Part shown: positions 32,869 through 42,012 of the stretch, in pieces
How positions within the stretch are numbered: position 1 is the stretch's first letter
Layout: the number at the start of each line of letters is the position of its first letter
Assembly: GCA_037962975.1 (NCBI GenBank)
Contig: CM075673.1
Coordinates: 15,980,001 to 16,044,000, forward strand
Source of the DNA: Clitoria ternatea
Taxonomy: Eukaryota > Streptophyta > Magnoliopsida > Fabales > Fabaceae
Reading direction: 5' to 3'
Length of the DNA stretch: 64,000 nucleotides
Notes under the pieces: generated by a model
Seen by the model: only the letters and a program-made list of their open reading frames with translations
What the model was told of the DNA's origin: nothing
Databases searched by the model: none
Translations under genes and position numbers: made by a program

Positions 32869-34028
32869 TCAAAGGTAACGTCCGGCTGGAGACAGTAAAC
32901 CTAGCGCTCAATGGGAGGCAACCCATTATTTCTATTTTTTTTAAAAATTATAAAATAAATAAATAAATAAATAAATAAAAAATTTAAAAGAAAAGGGGTT
33001 TAAAACTCAAAAGAAAAGGTTTTTGAAAATCAAAATTTTGAAAAATCAAAAACAGAAGCCCACGCGTAGCGCCACTGTGACGCGTAGCGTGGACTCTGAA
33101 TTTTGGACCTGACGCGTAGCGTCCCATCCACGCGTAGCGTCAGAGCCCACGTTCAGTTTTTAAAACTTAACCAGAGAGGCCCATCTTAGATTTTAAAACC
33201 TAAGATCTCCTTTCTGCCTCACTTAGTTTTCAAAACCTACATTTTCAAAACCTCCTTTTCTCTCTTCCAAACCTTCTCAATTTGCTCAAGAAATCACAAG
33301 TAAGTATTCTAATCCTTTCTCTTTAGTTTTGTTTTTAAAATTTTCGATTTTTAGAAATAAATGTGGTTAGGATTAGGATTAGAAGACCATTGGAATTGAT
33401 TGCTGTTAGAAATAGGAATTGAATAGATATAATGTGGTTTGGAAAGGGGTTGCTGATGTGCAACCCCTGTTTTTTTTTTCTGTTCTGGGCAGCTCACGCG
33501 TAGCGTCCCACTGACGCGTAGCGTGAGGATGAACTGCAAGCCCACGCGTAGCATCCCACTGACGCGTAGCGTGGGCAAAACAGGCTTACGCGTAGCGTCC
33601 CACCACGTCTAGCGTCAGCCTCTGTTTTAATTTTTGTTTCTTATTTTATTTTTTATTTTTTTTCTTTTATTAAATATGTTTAACATGCTGTGTGTGTGTT
33701 TGTTTGTTGTTTTCCTTTTAAAATTAATAAATTTTCATATTTAGTATTTGTTATACTTTCTTGCATACAAAAAAAAATAAAAAAAATAATAATAAATTTG
33801 TATAAATTTTGAATAAATTGTATGAATTTCATTTTGAAAATTTGATTCAAAAATACAAAAATATGTTGTTGTGAGAATTTCATGTCTATTTTTTTTGTTA
33901 GTTTTTAGAAAAACCAAAAATATTTGTGTTTCAAATTTTGTGTAAATATTTGGTTGATTGTATATGATTGTTAATGTGTGATTTACCTTTTAATGTGTGT
34001 TTAATTTTAAAATTTCTACTTTTTGCAG
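32869..34028 (+). other. Athila-2 spacer between protease and ORF3
   Basis: The spacer starts with AGCGCT and TGGGAGGCAACCCA (32912-32925), the same motif that ends pol in Athila-1. An (AAAT)n run follows at 32953-32983. Then come five paired hairpin words (33060-33621) and an AT-rich leader ending CTTTTTGCAG directly before ATG 34029. The reverse-strand ORF 33351-33578 is a by-product of the words. Confidence 0.82.
33060..33621 (+). repeat. Five paired ACGCGTAGCGT hairpin modules
   Basis: Each module is two copies of ACGCGTAGCGT about 8 bases apart, framed by complementary flanks: CCACGC/GCGTGG (33060-33092), CTGACGC/GCGTCAG (33109-33143), CTCACGC/GCGTGAG (33493-33527), GCCCACGC/GCGTGGGC (33540-33576) and AGGCTTACGC/GCGTCAGCCT with one mismatch (33582-33621). 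Each can fold as outer stem, symmetric GTA/GTA internal loop, inner stem (GCGTC/GACGC type) and a 5-7 base loop. The outer base pairs differ between modules but stay paired. Confidence 0.9.
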
Positions 34029-35312
34029 ATGGCACCAAGGAAATCCATTCCCACTACTGGTCCCTCTAAAAGACAGAGGAAGGCCACGGATACTGACACC
34101 ACCTCTGAGGATCCTGATCTTCAGGGACAGGAGGTGTTAGGACCGAGGGATCCTACGAGATTTCGCACTGATGCGAAATGGGCCCGCTTTCATCAAATTA
34201 AGGGTCAAAAGCTGATGTGGGAGAGAGTATTGGATCTTAGTGCTGGAGATTATCCTGAGCTGCAGGATGGAATCCAGAGGAGGAGATGGGGACCCCTGTT
34301 TTCTCTACCGACTGAGGGGGATCCCATCTTAGTGATGCAGTTTTATGCGAATGCCTTCAGGACTCGCCAGGACACACCGAGTATAGGACAGCAGCGGACG
34401 AGTTGGGTGAGAGGCCGGCATATTTCATATGACCGGGACACTATCAGTACCCTATTGGGTAATCCTTGGGAGCCTACTCCCGAGGATGACACTTGTTTCT
34501 AGAAGGAAAACAGAAACAAGATTATTGCCGAGGGAGAGTTAGGATACTCCCTCGAGGAGGTTGCTCACTTCTTGAGCAAGGATGGGATCTTTTTCAACCT
34601 GAGTAAGGTTGGAAGGAGTCCATCTAACCTCCTAAAGACCCAACTGACCCCTCTAGCCCAGGCGTGGTCCCACCTCATGCTTCATAACATCACTCCTGTC
34701 ACCCACCTTTCATCTCTTCCAGTTGAGCATTGTTGCATTCTATTTTCTATCCTCCAGGGCCATACCATTGACATCGCTGAGCTTATATCTGAGCAGATTC
34801 ACTTGTATGCCCTTGGGTATAAAGTGAACCGCCCTATTCCATTTCCTCTCATCATATCTGCCTTACTGAAGAGGCAGGGAGTCGTCGTACCTTCACCTGA
34901 GTTCACTAGTTCTTCGGGGAGAGTCCCCAAAGTTTTAGTGAACAGAGATTATTTCATCCAGCAGTGCGAGCTTCCACCACTAGAGCAGGAGGCTCAGCCC
35001 AGACCTAGGAGGAGGAGACCACCAGTGCAGCCTCCATCTACTGATGCTGTCACACAGGGCTTTGCCCGGATATCACTTGAGCATCAACATATGATGCAGA
35101 TGATGGCTGCCACTCACAGAGCTTATATTCATCTTCACGATGAATTTTATCAGTACAGGTTATAGGGAGAGGGAGCATCTTATGTTACCCCGGCCGAGTT
35201 TACAGCACATGTAGCTTGGCCCGGTGATTTACCTACCTACCCTGAGACTGGTGGATCGTCTGGCGCACAGGCTGACTCTGACGGTGATGATGAGGAGGAG
35301 GATGATGATTAG
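34029..35312 (+). pseudogene. Athila-2 ORF3, post-pol ORF with plant transposon-protein domain
   Basis: A single frame of 427 codons is interrupted only by TAG at 34500 and TAG at 35163. ATG 34029 follows CAG directly. Features are a basic N-terminus (SKRQRKA), a middle block with ILVMQFYANAFRT, SWVRGRHISYDRDTISTLLG, a helical part (AQAWSHLMLHNITPVTHLSS; EHCCILFSILQGHTIDIAEL), a basic Pro-rich part (PRPRRRRPPVQPP), WPGDLPTYPE, and an acidic tail DGDDEEEDDD ending at TAG 35310. Block order and total length match the Athila-1 copy (428 codons). It resembles Transposase_32-like plant transposon proteins. No membrane segment or signal peptide argues against a classic envelope protein. Function unknown. 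Confidence 0.78.
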
Positions 35313-36597
35313 ATGGAGGATTGATGATGCCATCTTCTTATTTCTTTCATTTACTTTGAGTACAGTTATTTTTAGTTTATATTTACATTTACATTTACAC
35401 TTTATATTATGGTATTTTATTATTGTGTGGTGTGTTTTTACGTAATTATTTGTTTTTGCATATTCTATTCGAAAAATAATCCAAAAATCCAAAAATAAAA
35501 TTTATCTTTTAATAAATTAATCAAATTTTTGTTAGTAAGTTAATACACTTAGAGGTTTTACACAATGAAACTTAATTTTGTAAAATCAGTTATTAGTTCT
35601 TTATAACTTAGGAATTTTGATAAATTTAATTACAATAGGTTTATTAACCATCAAGCAAATTTCGATAGCCCGGTGAGCAGAGAGATATCTTTTTATATAC
35701 TTGAGGGTTTAATCGACATATTTTCAATTCAAATTGATTTTGCTTTAATCTCTGATTCATGTTGTTGTATAGAAAATTCAGGAAAATGATCAAGGCATAT
35801 TTTTGGTAAAAAAAAACCTTGAGCCAAACAACTTACCTTAGTAAAAATTATTTTATCCTTTGCAAGCCAATTTGAGCCTAAAATAAAATTCCTTGGTACC
35901 TTTAAACCTAAATCTGTTTTTACTATTCCCTATACTTGATTGATTAAAAGAGCAGTTGAAATAAATGAAAAATATTTTGAATGTTCTTAAAAAAATAGGG
36001 AGTGAAAATAAGCAACTTGATTCTTTTCAAAAAAAATAAAGTATGGAAAAGAAAAGTCAAAAATAGTAAAAAGAATCAAGTTGGGGGTATTTATTTTTCA
36101 TCAACAAAAGAAATAAGAGTTTTGGGTCAAGAGAAAGCCTAAAAAAATTATAAAATGCTCTTTTATGATTTCAGGTTTTTGAATTCCAAGAAAAACCATT
36201 GATTCTTGTAAGCCAAGCCTCATTACAACCCGTGAAAAGACCTTGTGATTTCTGAACTAATTCTGTATAAATAACCATTGATTAGATGACAAACAAAGTT
36301 AAATTCGTTTGATTTTATGATTGATTGAGTGAAACAGGTTACCTATTACATAGAGATAAACACCTGTGAGGTAAGCCTGAAATTCTGCTTGATTGTTAAT
36401 AAAATATTGTAAAATTTTATCATTAAACCTTTGTTATACTTGATACCAATTTTTGATTATTACAAAATTAGTTAAATTATGAAAATTACTTTTTGTTGTA
36501 AATTCTCAGACTAACTCAAAAATTTGATTCCAAATTTTTATTTTTCTTATTTTTCTTTCTTGCTCGAGGACGAGCAATGTCTCAAGTTGGGGGTATT
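35313..36597 (+). other. Athila-2 3' untranslated region and polypurine tract
   Basis: This AT-rich sequence is non-coding. It shares several blocks with 19023-20279 of Athila-1 (AAATGATCAAGGCA; GAAAAACCA-TGATTCTTGTAAGCC; AAAGACCTT). TTGCTCG-AGGA-CGAGCAA (36560-36577) can form a 7-bp hairpin 20 bases before the LTR, followed by GTTGGGGGTATT as polypurine tract. Confidence 0.75.
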
Positions 36598-38142
36598 TGT
36601 TAGTCCTCAAATTTTCAATAAAAGCTTTAATAAAAATTTCATAAAAATTACAAAAATTAGTTTAATTTGTTAGAAAATTAGGATTTAAATTCAATAAATG
36701 GATGTTGTTGGAAATAATCTGCCCTTGATTAATTTTCTCTAAATTTTGCAGTGAAAAGGTTAAGAAATCAAGAGAAAATTACACTGGAGGAGCTGACGCG
36801 TAGCCTCATCCCACGCGTAGCATCAACAACTATTTTTGATGCTGACGCTACGCGTCACAACCACACGTAGCGTCAGTGCTGCATGGTCTCCACCTCCACT
36901 TTGGCCAACCACTCCACTTGAACCCAATAATGGGCACTCCACTCAGCACCAATGGGCATCCCACTCAGCATGAAAGGCCAAAACTCGATGGAAACATGTC
37001 CATGTAGCCAGGCATGATCAAATTTAATAATTTGAAGTGGCCATTATCAAGTGTTTAATGGAGGCTGAGTTAGGGGTCTGACGCGTAGTGTCAGCACCCT
37101 TGCTCAGCCCTATAAATAGGGCCATCCAACACCATTCTAAACATCGCATAGCATCCCATTCTCTTCTTTTCTCTCTTTGTGCTCGACTTTGAGTACTTTT
37201 TTTGTGAGTTGTAGTTCTAGAATAAGTTTCTAGATACTTGAGTGTGTTTTGGTGTATTGTGATCGTTGTATTGTGAAGTTCCCTTCGTCTTCGTAATGTC
37301 AAACTCTGTAAGTGTTGTTTTTACTTTCACCATGTGTAACTAATTTGTTTATGTTGGAATTGGTGAACTAATCTATTGAGTATAATGTTGTGAATTCGAC
37401 CTCTGCATGTTTATGATTCAAGTCCATGTTAGTATTTCAACCTTTTATTAATATGAACGTCAAACGGGAGAATGATTTTCATGTGTATTGAAACTTGTTT
37501 TATTAGTATGAATGTCAAACGGGAGAATGATTATTCATGCCGTATTGAAACTTGTTTTGACGAAAGTAAAAGTTGAAATACCCTTGGTATCTCAATTCTA
37601 TAGGGGTTGTTAACCATTGTTGCCATAAGGCCAGTTCTTAATGCAAGTTTTTACTGAGAAAGCTCACGAGGGATCGGACTTTACGGTGAATTCTTAGAAT
37701 TTATATCACGAGGGATCGGTTATAATGATTTTAAGCTGCAATGACATGAAACTTGATGATTAAATATGCATGTCTTGAGTTCCTTATTGTTATTCTAGAT
37801 TAGGGATCCAATTTCCAACATAATTTGTTTATCTATGTTTATCTCAAGTATCTTACCTATTCTAGATTGCAACTCAACTTTTTAGATAGATTTTTCTTTT
37901 TATCTTATGAACCATTCAATCATGCTATCCTGTGAATATTGTATAAATTGTATATAAATCATTCTTTTGTCTATAACTTCCTTCACATTTACCATAGTAA
38001 ATAGAAAATTACTGTTGTTATTGGACTTTCAATCCCAGTGGAACGATATCTAAATTTTGAAAACTACAAACGATTGGTGCGCTTGCCAATTAACAACCCG
38101 GTGGTGGAAATGAACTGTTGAGATGCTATCGCCGGGTTAACA
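36598..38142 (+). repeat. Athila-2 3' LTR
   Basis: The LTR is 1545 bp, starting TGTTAGTCC and ending GGGTTAACA. It is 18 bp shorter than the left LTR because one word pair (near 37076-37096) has collapsed into a single word. It contains CTGACGCTACG/CGTAGCGTCAG (36838-36875), a perfect 11-bp inverted pair that has one mismatch in the left LTR. TATA repeat at 37107-37122. Confidence 0.93.
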
Positions 38143-38147
38143 CCTCC

Positions 38148-39640
38148 CCCTGCAAATCCTCCTGCAATCATATCGATCATGTCCTTTCTTCCAGAACCTG
38201 GAGGCTTTATCCATGATTCTTCATCTTTTTCAATGTTATCTATGACTGCTTTGCCTTTATCCAGGGCTTGTTTCTTTGAATCCTTATTTTCTTCTTCTTT
38301 AGCCGGATCGGTGTCCCTTCTCATAGGAGGTTCCTTGGCTTGCTCTCTGTACACCCCTTGCCAGAATAGGTACTGCTTTAGTTTTACTCTCAAATCAAAG
38401 TTTCGATAGCCTCCTTCAACTGCTTGCACTTGTTAATGTTATGACCAGTCTGCTCATGAAACTCATAGTACTTGCTTGCATTGCCTGGTCTCTTCATAGG
38501 CATGGGCTTTCTGATTCCACTAACCATAAAACTTCTTATCCCTACTTCCCTTAGAATTTGACTAGGTCATACTACAAGAGGTGTAAACTAGGTCGAATTG
38601 ATACTATAGCGCTCTTTCTGCCTTTGAGGGGGGTCTCGCTCCCTATTTCCACCAAACTTTGGCCCTCTTCATTTGTGGGCTTGCGACCGGTCCTCTGTAA
38701 CCGGGATCTTTCCTTTCGCTGTAGCTTAGTGCATTTCTCTTCCTACATATTTTGCAGCTTTTCTCCTAGACTCCTCAAACGTCTGGGTTGCCTTTTTGCT
38801 AAAGATAAAGCAAATTGTGACTATGGTTGTAAAGCTTTAACCGTTTTGTGTAACTAAATTTGTTCAGTCAACCCTGGCACCAGTATAGCTTCTTTGTAAA
38901 ATCTTTTCAAGAAATCTCTTAGACTTTCTTCTGATCCTTGTTTGATCTTGGCTAGTGTATGGGATGTCCTGGGAACATCCCTCGGCACAACGAAATGTTG
39001 CAGGAAAGCATGGGCCAAGTCATCCCAGCAATCTATCGACCCCGGTGGCAAACTCTTGAACCACCGCAACTCTTCAGCAGACAATGTCCTAGGAACATTC
39101 TACACATTACATCTTCTTCTACTCCCAAAAATAATAATTCATTAGCACAGGCATTCAGGTGTCGTCCTGGGTCAGACTCCCTATTATACTTCCCTAACAA
39201 CAACGGTTATGGGGTCTGTAGGTGCCTTGGTATGGGTACATTCATAAGCCTTCTAGTAAATGGTACACTAAACCGGTATTCCCTAGTTCAACCCTGTAGT
39301 GGACCTCTTCTTTGGTTATTCAACTCTATGCTCCGATACGTTGATTCCTGCTCATCAAATGTCTGTGCCTGTGAATATTCATGGGTATAGGGAGGTTCAT
39401 GTTGCCTCTGCTCTCCTACTGCATCGTCTTTCAATCCTGTGTTTTGCTTTAATTATTATATCTCCACCTGGAGTTGCTTAATAAGCTCGTCTCAAGGATC
39501 CAACTGTTGTACAACTTATATCTTTCCCCGGGGTTATTCCATCCCAGGAGTCTCTACAATTTCGGCCCTGAACTCTAGGATCCGGGGTTTGACCCTCTAG
39601 GCGACATTCTTAACATTCTCCTCAAGGAATCCATTCCTTC
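38148..39640 (-). pseudogene. gag: Tat gag
   Basis: On the reverse strand the capsid part is recognised at 38854-39084: ELRWFKSLPPGSIDCWDDLA, HAFLQHFVVPRD, LAKIKQGSEESLRDFLKRFY, which is the retrotransposon Gag family pattern. Upstream, near 39090-39260, PIPRHLQTP and SDPGRHLNACANELL are the N-terminal part with frameshifts. The 121-codon piece 38064-38429 (VEGGYRNFDLRVKLKQYLFW..EEENKDSKKQALDKGKAVIDN) is the C-terminal Gag. It leads to the protease, which lies beyond Athila-2 at 28990. Confidence 0.85.
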
Positions 39641-39682
39641 TGTTTGCTTCCATGATTTCTGTAATATGGGACTTAGTTTACA

Positions 39683-39702
39683 GGTCCCACTGGGTGTGTC
39701 AA
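39683..39702 (-). other. Tat primer-binding region
   Basis: Directly next to the 5' LTR (reverse strand) the sequence is TTGACACACCCAGTGGGACC. This looks like an eroded form of the TTGGCGCCCACCGTGGGGCC-type primer site of Tat elements. Confidence 0.55.
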
Positions 39703-40304
39703 TGATCTGACTGATGTACGGAGTCAAAGTTGTTGACTTTTGAACTGGTGTAGAAACTCTCTCCCACTCTCTCTTTTTACACTGTCTCAGTAGAAGTACG
39801 GTATTATAAACTTAGGTTCAATAGGAACACTAAGCCCTTCTTGTTAAGGTAATGAAAAATCAACTTCTGCCGTTGTCTTTGAGACCACACCAAAGGTATA
39901 CCTACAAAAGGGACTCTGATGCTTAAGTCAGTACGGTTATAGCAGAGAAATTTATATTACAGGGTAAGAGTAAGAGGGTAAGAATGTTCTTTGACTTGAT
40001 TAAGTATGTGTTGTGTGTTAATGAATAAGCTCTTTATATAGCATTCCCCTTAAACACAAGTGCGTGATTTGACCTGTGTCATGGGGCAGAGTCTGCAGCT
40101 TTTATAGGTGCAAGTTGCCTACTTGCCTCTTTTGGCCGGGGTCACAGTCATATTTTCCGTACTGAAAAAACCTTTAATTTTGGTATGCATGAGGGTCTGC
40201 CTGGTTCTGTCTGTATCTTACAAATACTTGATATATATATTTTTATATTATTTTTATATTAACTGGGGTTGCTAGCTTAAGGGACCGGTATCCACACGGA
40301 ATCA
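39703..40304 (-). repeat. Tat element LTR (5' LTR in element orientation)
   Basis: The LTR is 602 bp, starting TGATCTGACTGATG and ending CCACACGGAATCA. It is followed by the TSD AAAAC (40305-40309). It aligns with 751-1349. Confidence 0.9.
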
Positions 40305-40309
40305 AAAAC

Positions 40310-41688
40310 CAAACATCGCTCATCTACATATCTTTGGATGCAAATAATTTATTCTAAATAATGGTATGGAAAGTCTAGGGAAATTTGATGCCAGATTAGA
40401 TGAAGGGAGTTTTCTAGGATATTCCTTAAATAGTAAAGCATTTAGAGTTTACAACAAGAGAACCATGAATTTAGAGGAATTAATACATGTTGCTTTTGAT
40501 AAAACTAACTCTCTAAAGTCTAGAAAAGAAACCGTTGATGATCTTATCGACCTAATAGAGAGAACCGACATCCAAAGTGAAGATGAAGCTAAAGAAGATG
40601 AACCCAAGGAAGATATACATCCCAATGAACTTCCAAAGGAATAGAGATTTTTAAAGAATCACCTCATCGACAACATCATTGGAGATATCTCTAAAGGGGT
40701 AATTACTCGAAACTCTCTTAGAAATGCATGTAGTAATATGGCCTTTGTTTTATTAATAAAACCTAAAAATATAGATGAAGCTATCATTGATGAACATTGG
40801 ATAATTGTCATGCAAGAAGAGCTGAATCAATTCGAGAGAAATGAAGTTTAGGAATTAGTAGCTAAACCTAGGAATCATCCAATTACAAGAGCTAAATGGG
40901 TATTCAGAAATAAATTAGATGAAAATAGAATAGTGGTAAATAACAAAGAATGACTAGTGGCTAAAGGGTATAACCAAGAAGGGGGAATTGATTATGAGGA
41001 AACATATGCACCAATAGCTTGATTAGAAGTTATTAGAATGCTACTTACCTTTGCTTCCATTATGAACTTTAAACTCTATCAGATGGATGTCAAAAGTTCC
41101 TTCCTAAATGGATACATCCAAAAGGAAGTATATGTAGATTAACCCCTTAGATTTGAGGATCCAAAGTTACCCAATCATGTGTTCAAACTAAAAAAGGCCC
41201 TGTATGGTCTAAAACAAGCACCTAGGACATGGTATGAATGATTAAGTACATACCTTTTGGATAACAAATTTACAAGAGGAAAGGTTAACACTATATTATT
41301 CATTAAAAAGAATAACTATGACATCCTATTAATACAAATATACATAGATGATATTATTTTTGGTGCCACTAACGAATCCTTGTATAGCGAGTTCTCAAAA
41401 ATCATAAAAAGAGAATTTGAAATATCCATGGTGGGAGCATTAAATTTCTTCCTTGGCTTACAAATAAAGCAAACAAATAAAGGGATCTTCATCAATCAAG
41501 CCAAGTATTGCAAAAAACTTTTGACAAAATTTGGAATGATCAATGTAAATTCTATAGCAACACCGATGAGCATAGCCTGCTACTTGGATAAAGATAAAAG
41601 TGGAAAATCTGTGGATGTAAAGCAATATAGAGGTATGATTGAATTCCTTCTTTATCTCTCTACAAGTAGACCTGACATCATGTTCTCT
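40310..41688 (+). pseudogene. pol: Copia pol: end of integrase, linker and reverse transcriptase
   Basis: The text continues the integrase with AHLHIFGCK (a stop replaces the next residue), MESLGKFDARLDEGSFLGYS and FRVYNKRTMNLEELIHVAFD, then an acidic linker. RT follows: WVFRNKLDENRIV, VAKGYNQEGGIDYEETYAPI, YQMDVKSSFLNGYIQKEVYV, ALYGLKQAPRTWYE and the catalytic box QIYIDDIIFGATN (about 41336-41374). It ends YLSTSRPDIMFS, where CACTA-1 inserted. About seven in-frame stops are seen (for example 40642, 40849, 40951, 41023). The rest of the domain lies at 63365. Confidence 0.92.
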
Positions 41689-41922
41689 CACTAGTGAAAA
41701 AAATGGATATAATCACGGTTTAAAATGACCTTTAATCATGGTTAAAGAACCGTGGTTGTTGCAGCTGTGGTAGTAGATGAGGGTCTTTAACCACGTGTGA
41801 ACACCTCTTTCGGTCTGACCTAAATGGAAAGAATTCTGAGAGGACTGGACTTCATTTCTGAATGATATGCTGAGAAGAATGACTCAGAATGATGATTTCT
41901 GAGTGAAAAATGATTATTTCCA

Positions 41923-42012
41923 AGTGAAGAAGGCTATTTCCGAGTGAAGAAGGATATTTTCGAGTGAAGAAGGATATTTCCGAGTGAAGAAGGATATTTC
42001 CAAGTGAAAATG
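41923..42012 (+). repeat. 20-bp tandem repeat (GTGAAGAAGGATATTTCCGA)
   Basis: Four to five near-identical 20-base units carry the CGAGTGAAG word at each joint. They lie at the start of the word array of the 4.35-kb insertion and show how the dispersed word could have arisen from a tandem repeat. Confidence 0.9.

Larger units (their letters stand above)
29063..38142 (+). mobile_element. Athila-2: pol-less Athila-type element (gag, protease, ORF3)
   Basis: This 9080-bp element has LTRs of 1563 bp (29063-30625) and 1545 bp (36598-38142), starting TGTTAGTCCTC and ending GGGTTAACA. The TSD CCTCC is exact (29058-29062 and 38143-38147). By eye the LTRs differ at about 2% of sites plus one 18-bp length change, so it is the youngest retroelement that can be dated here. 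It has a perfect Athila primer site, gag, a protease that ends in an Arg/Lys-rich tail, the spacer with hairpin words, ORF3 and a polypurine tract. RT, RNase H and integrase are absent. It must have moved with enzymes from another element. Confidence 0.93.
751..40304 (-). mobile_element. Tat-clade Gypsy retrotransposon, heavily nested
   Basis: The element is bounded by ~600-bp LTRs (751-1349 and 39703-40304) that start TGATCTGAC and end GGATCA/GAATCA. Both sides carry the 5-bp TSD AAAAC (746-750 and 40305-40309). Coding runs on the reverse strand: gag (38148-39640), protease (28490-28990), RT and RNase H, a second RNase H, then integrase (25250-26300). Two RNase H domains are the hallmark of the Tat clade. 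Its own sequence is 1350-1420, 6553-9294, 25088-29062 and 38148-39702; the rest is three later insertions. It is dead by stops and frameshifts. Confidence 0.92.
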
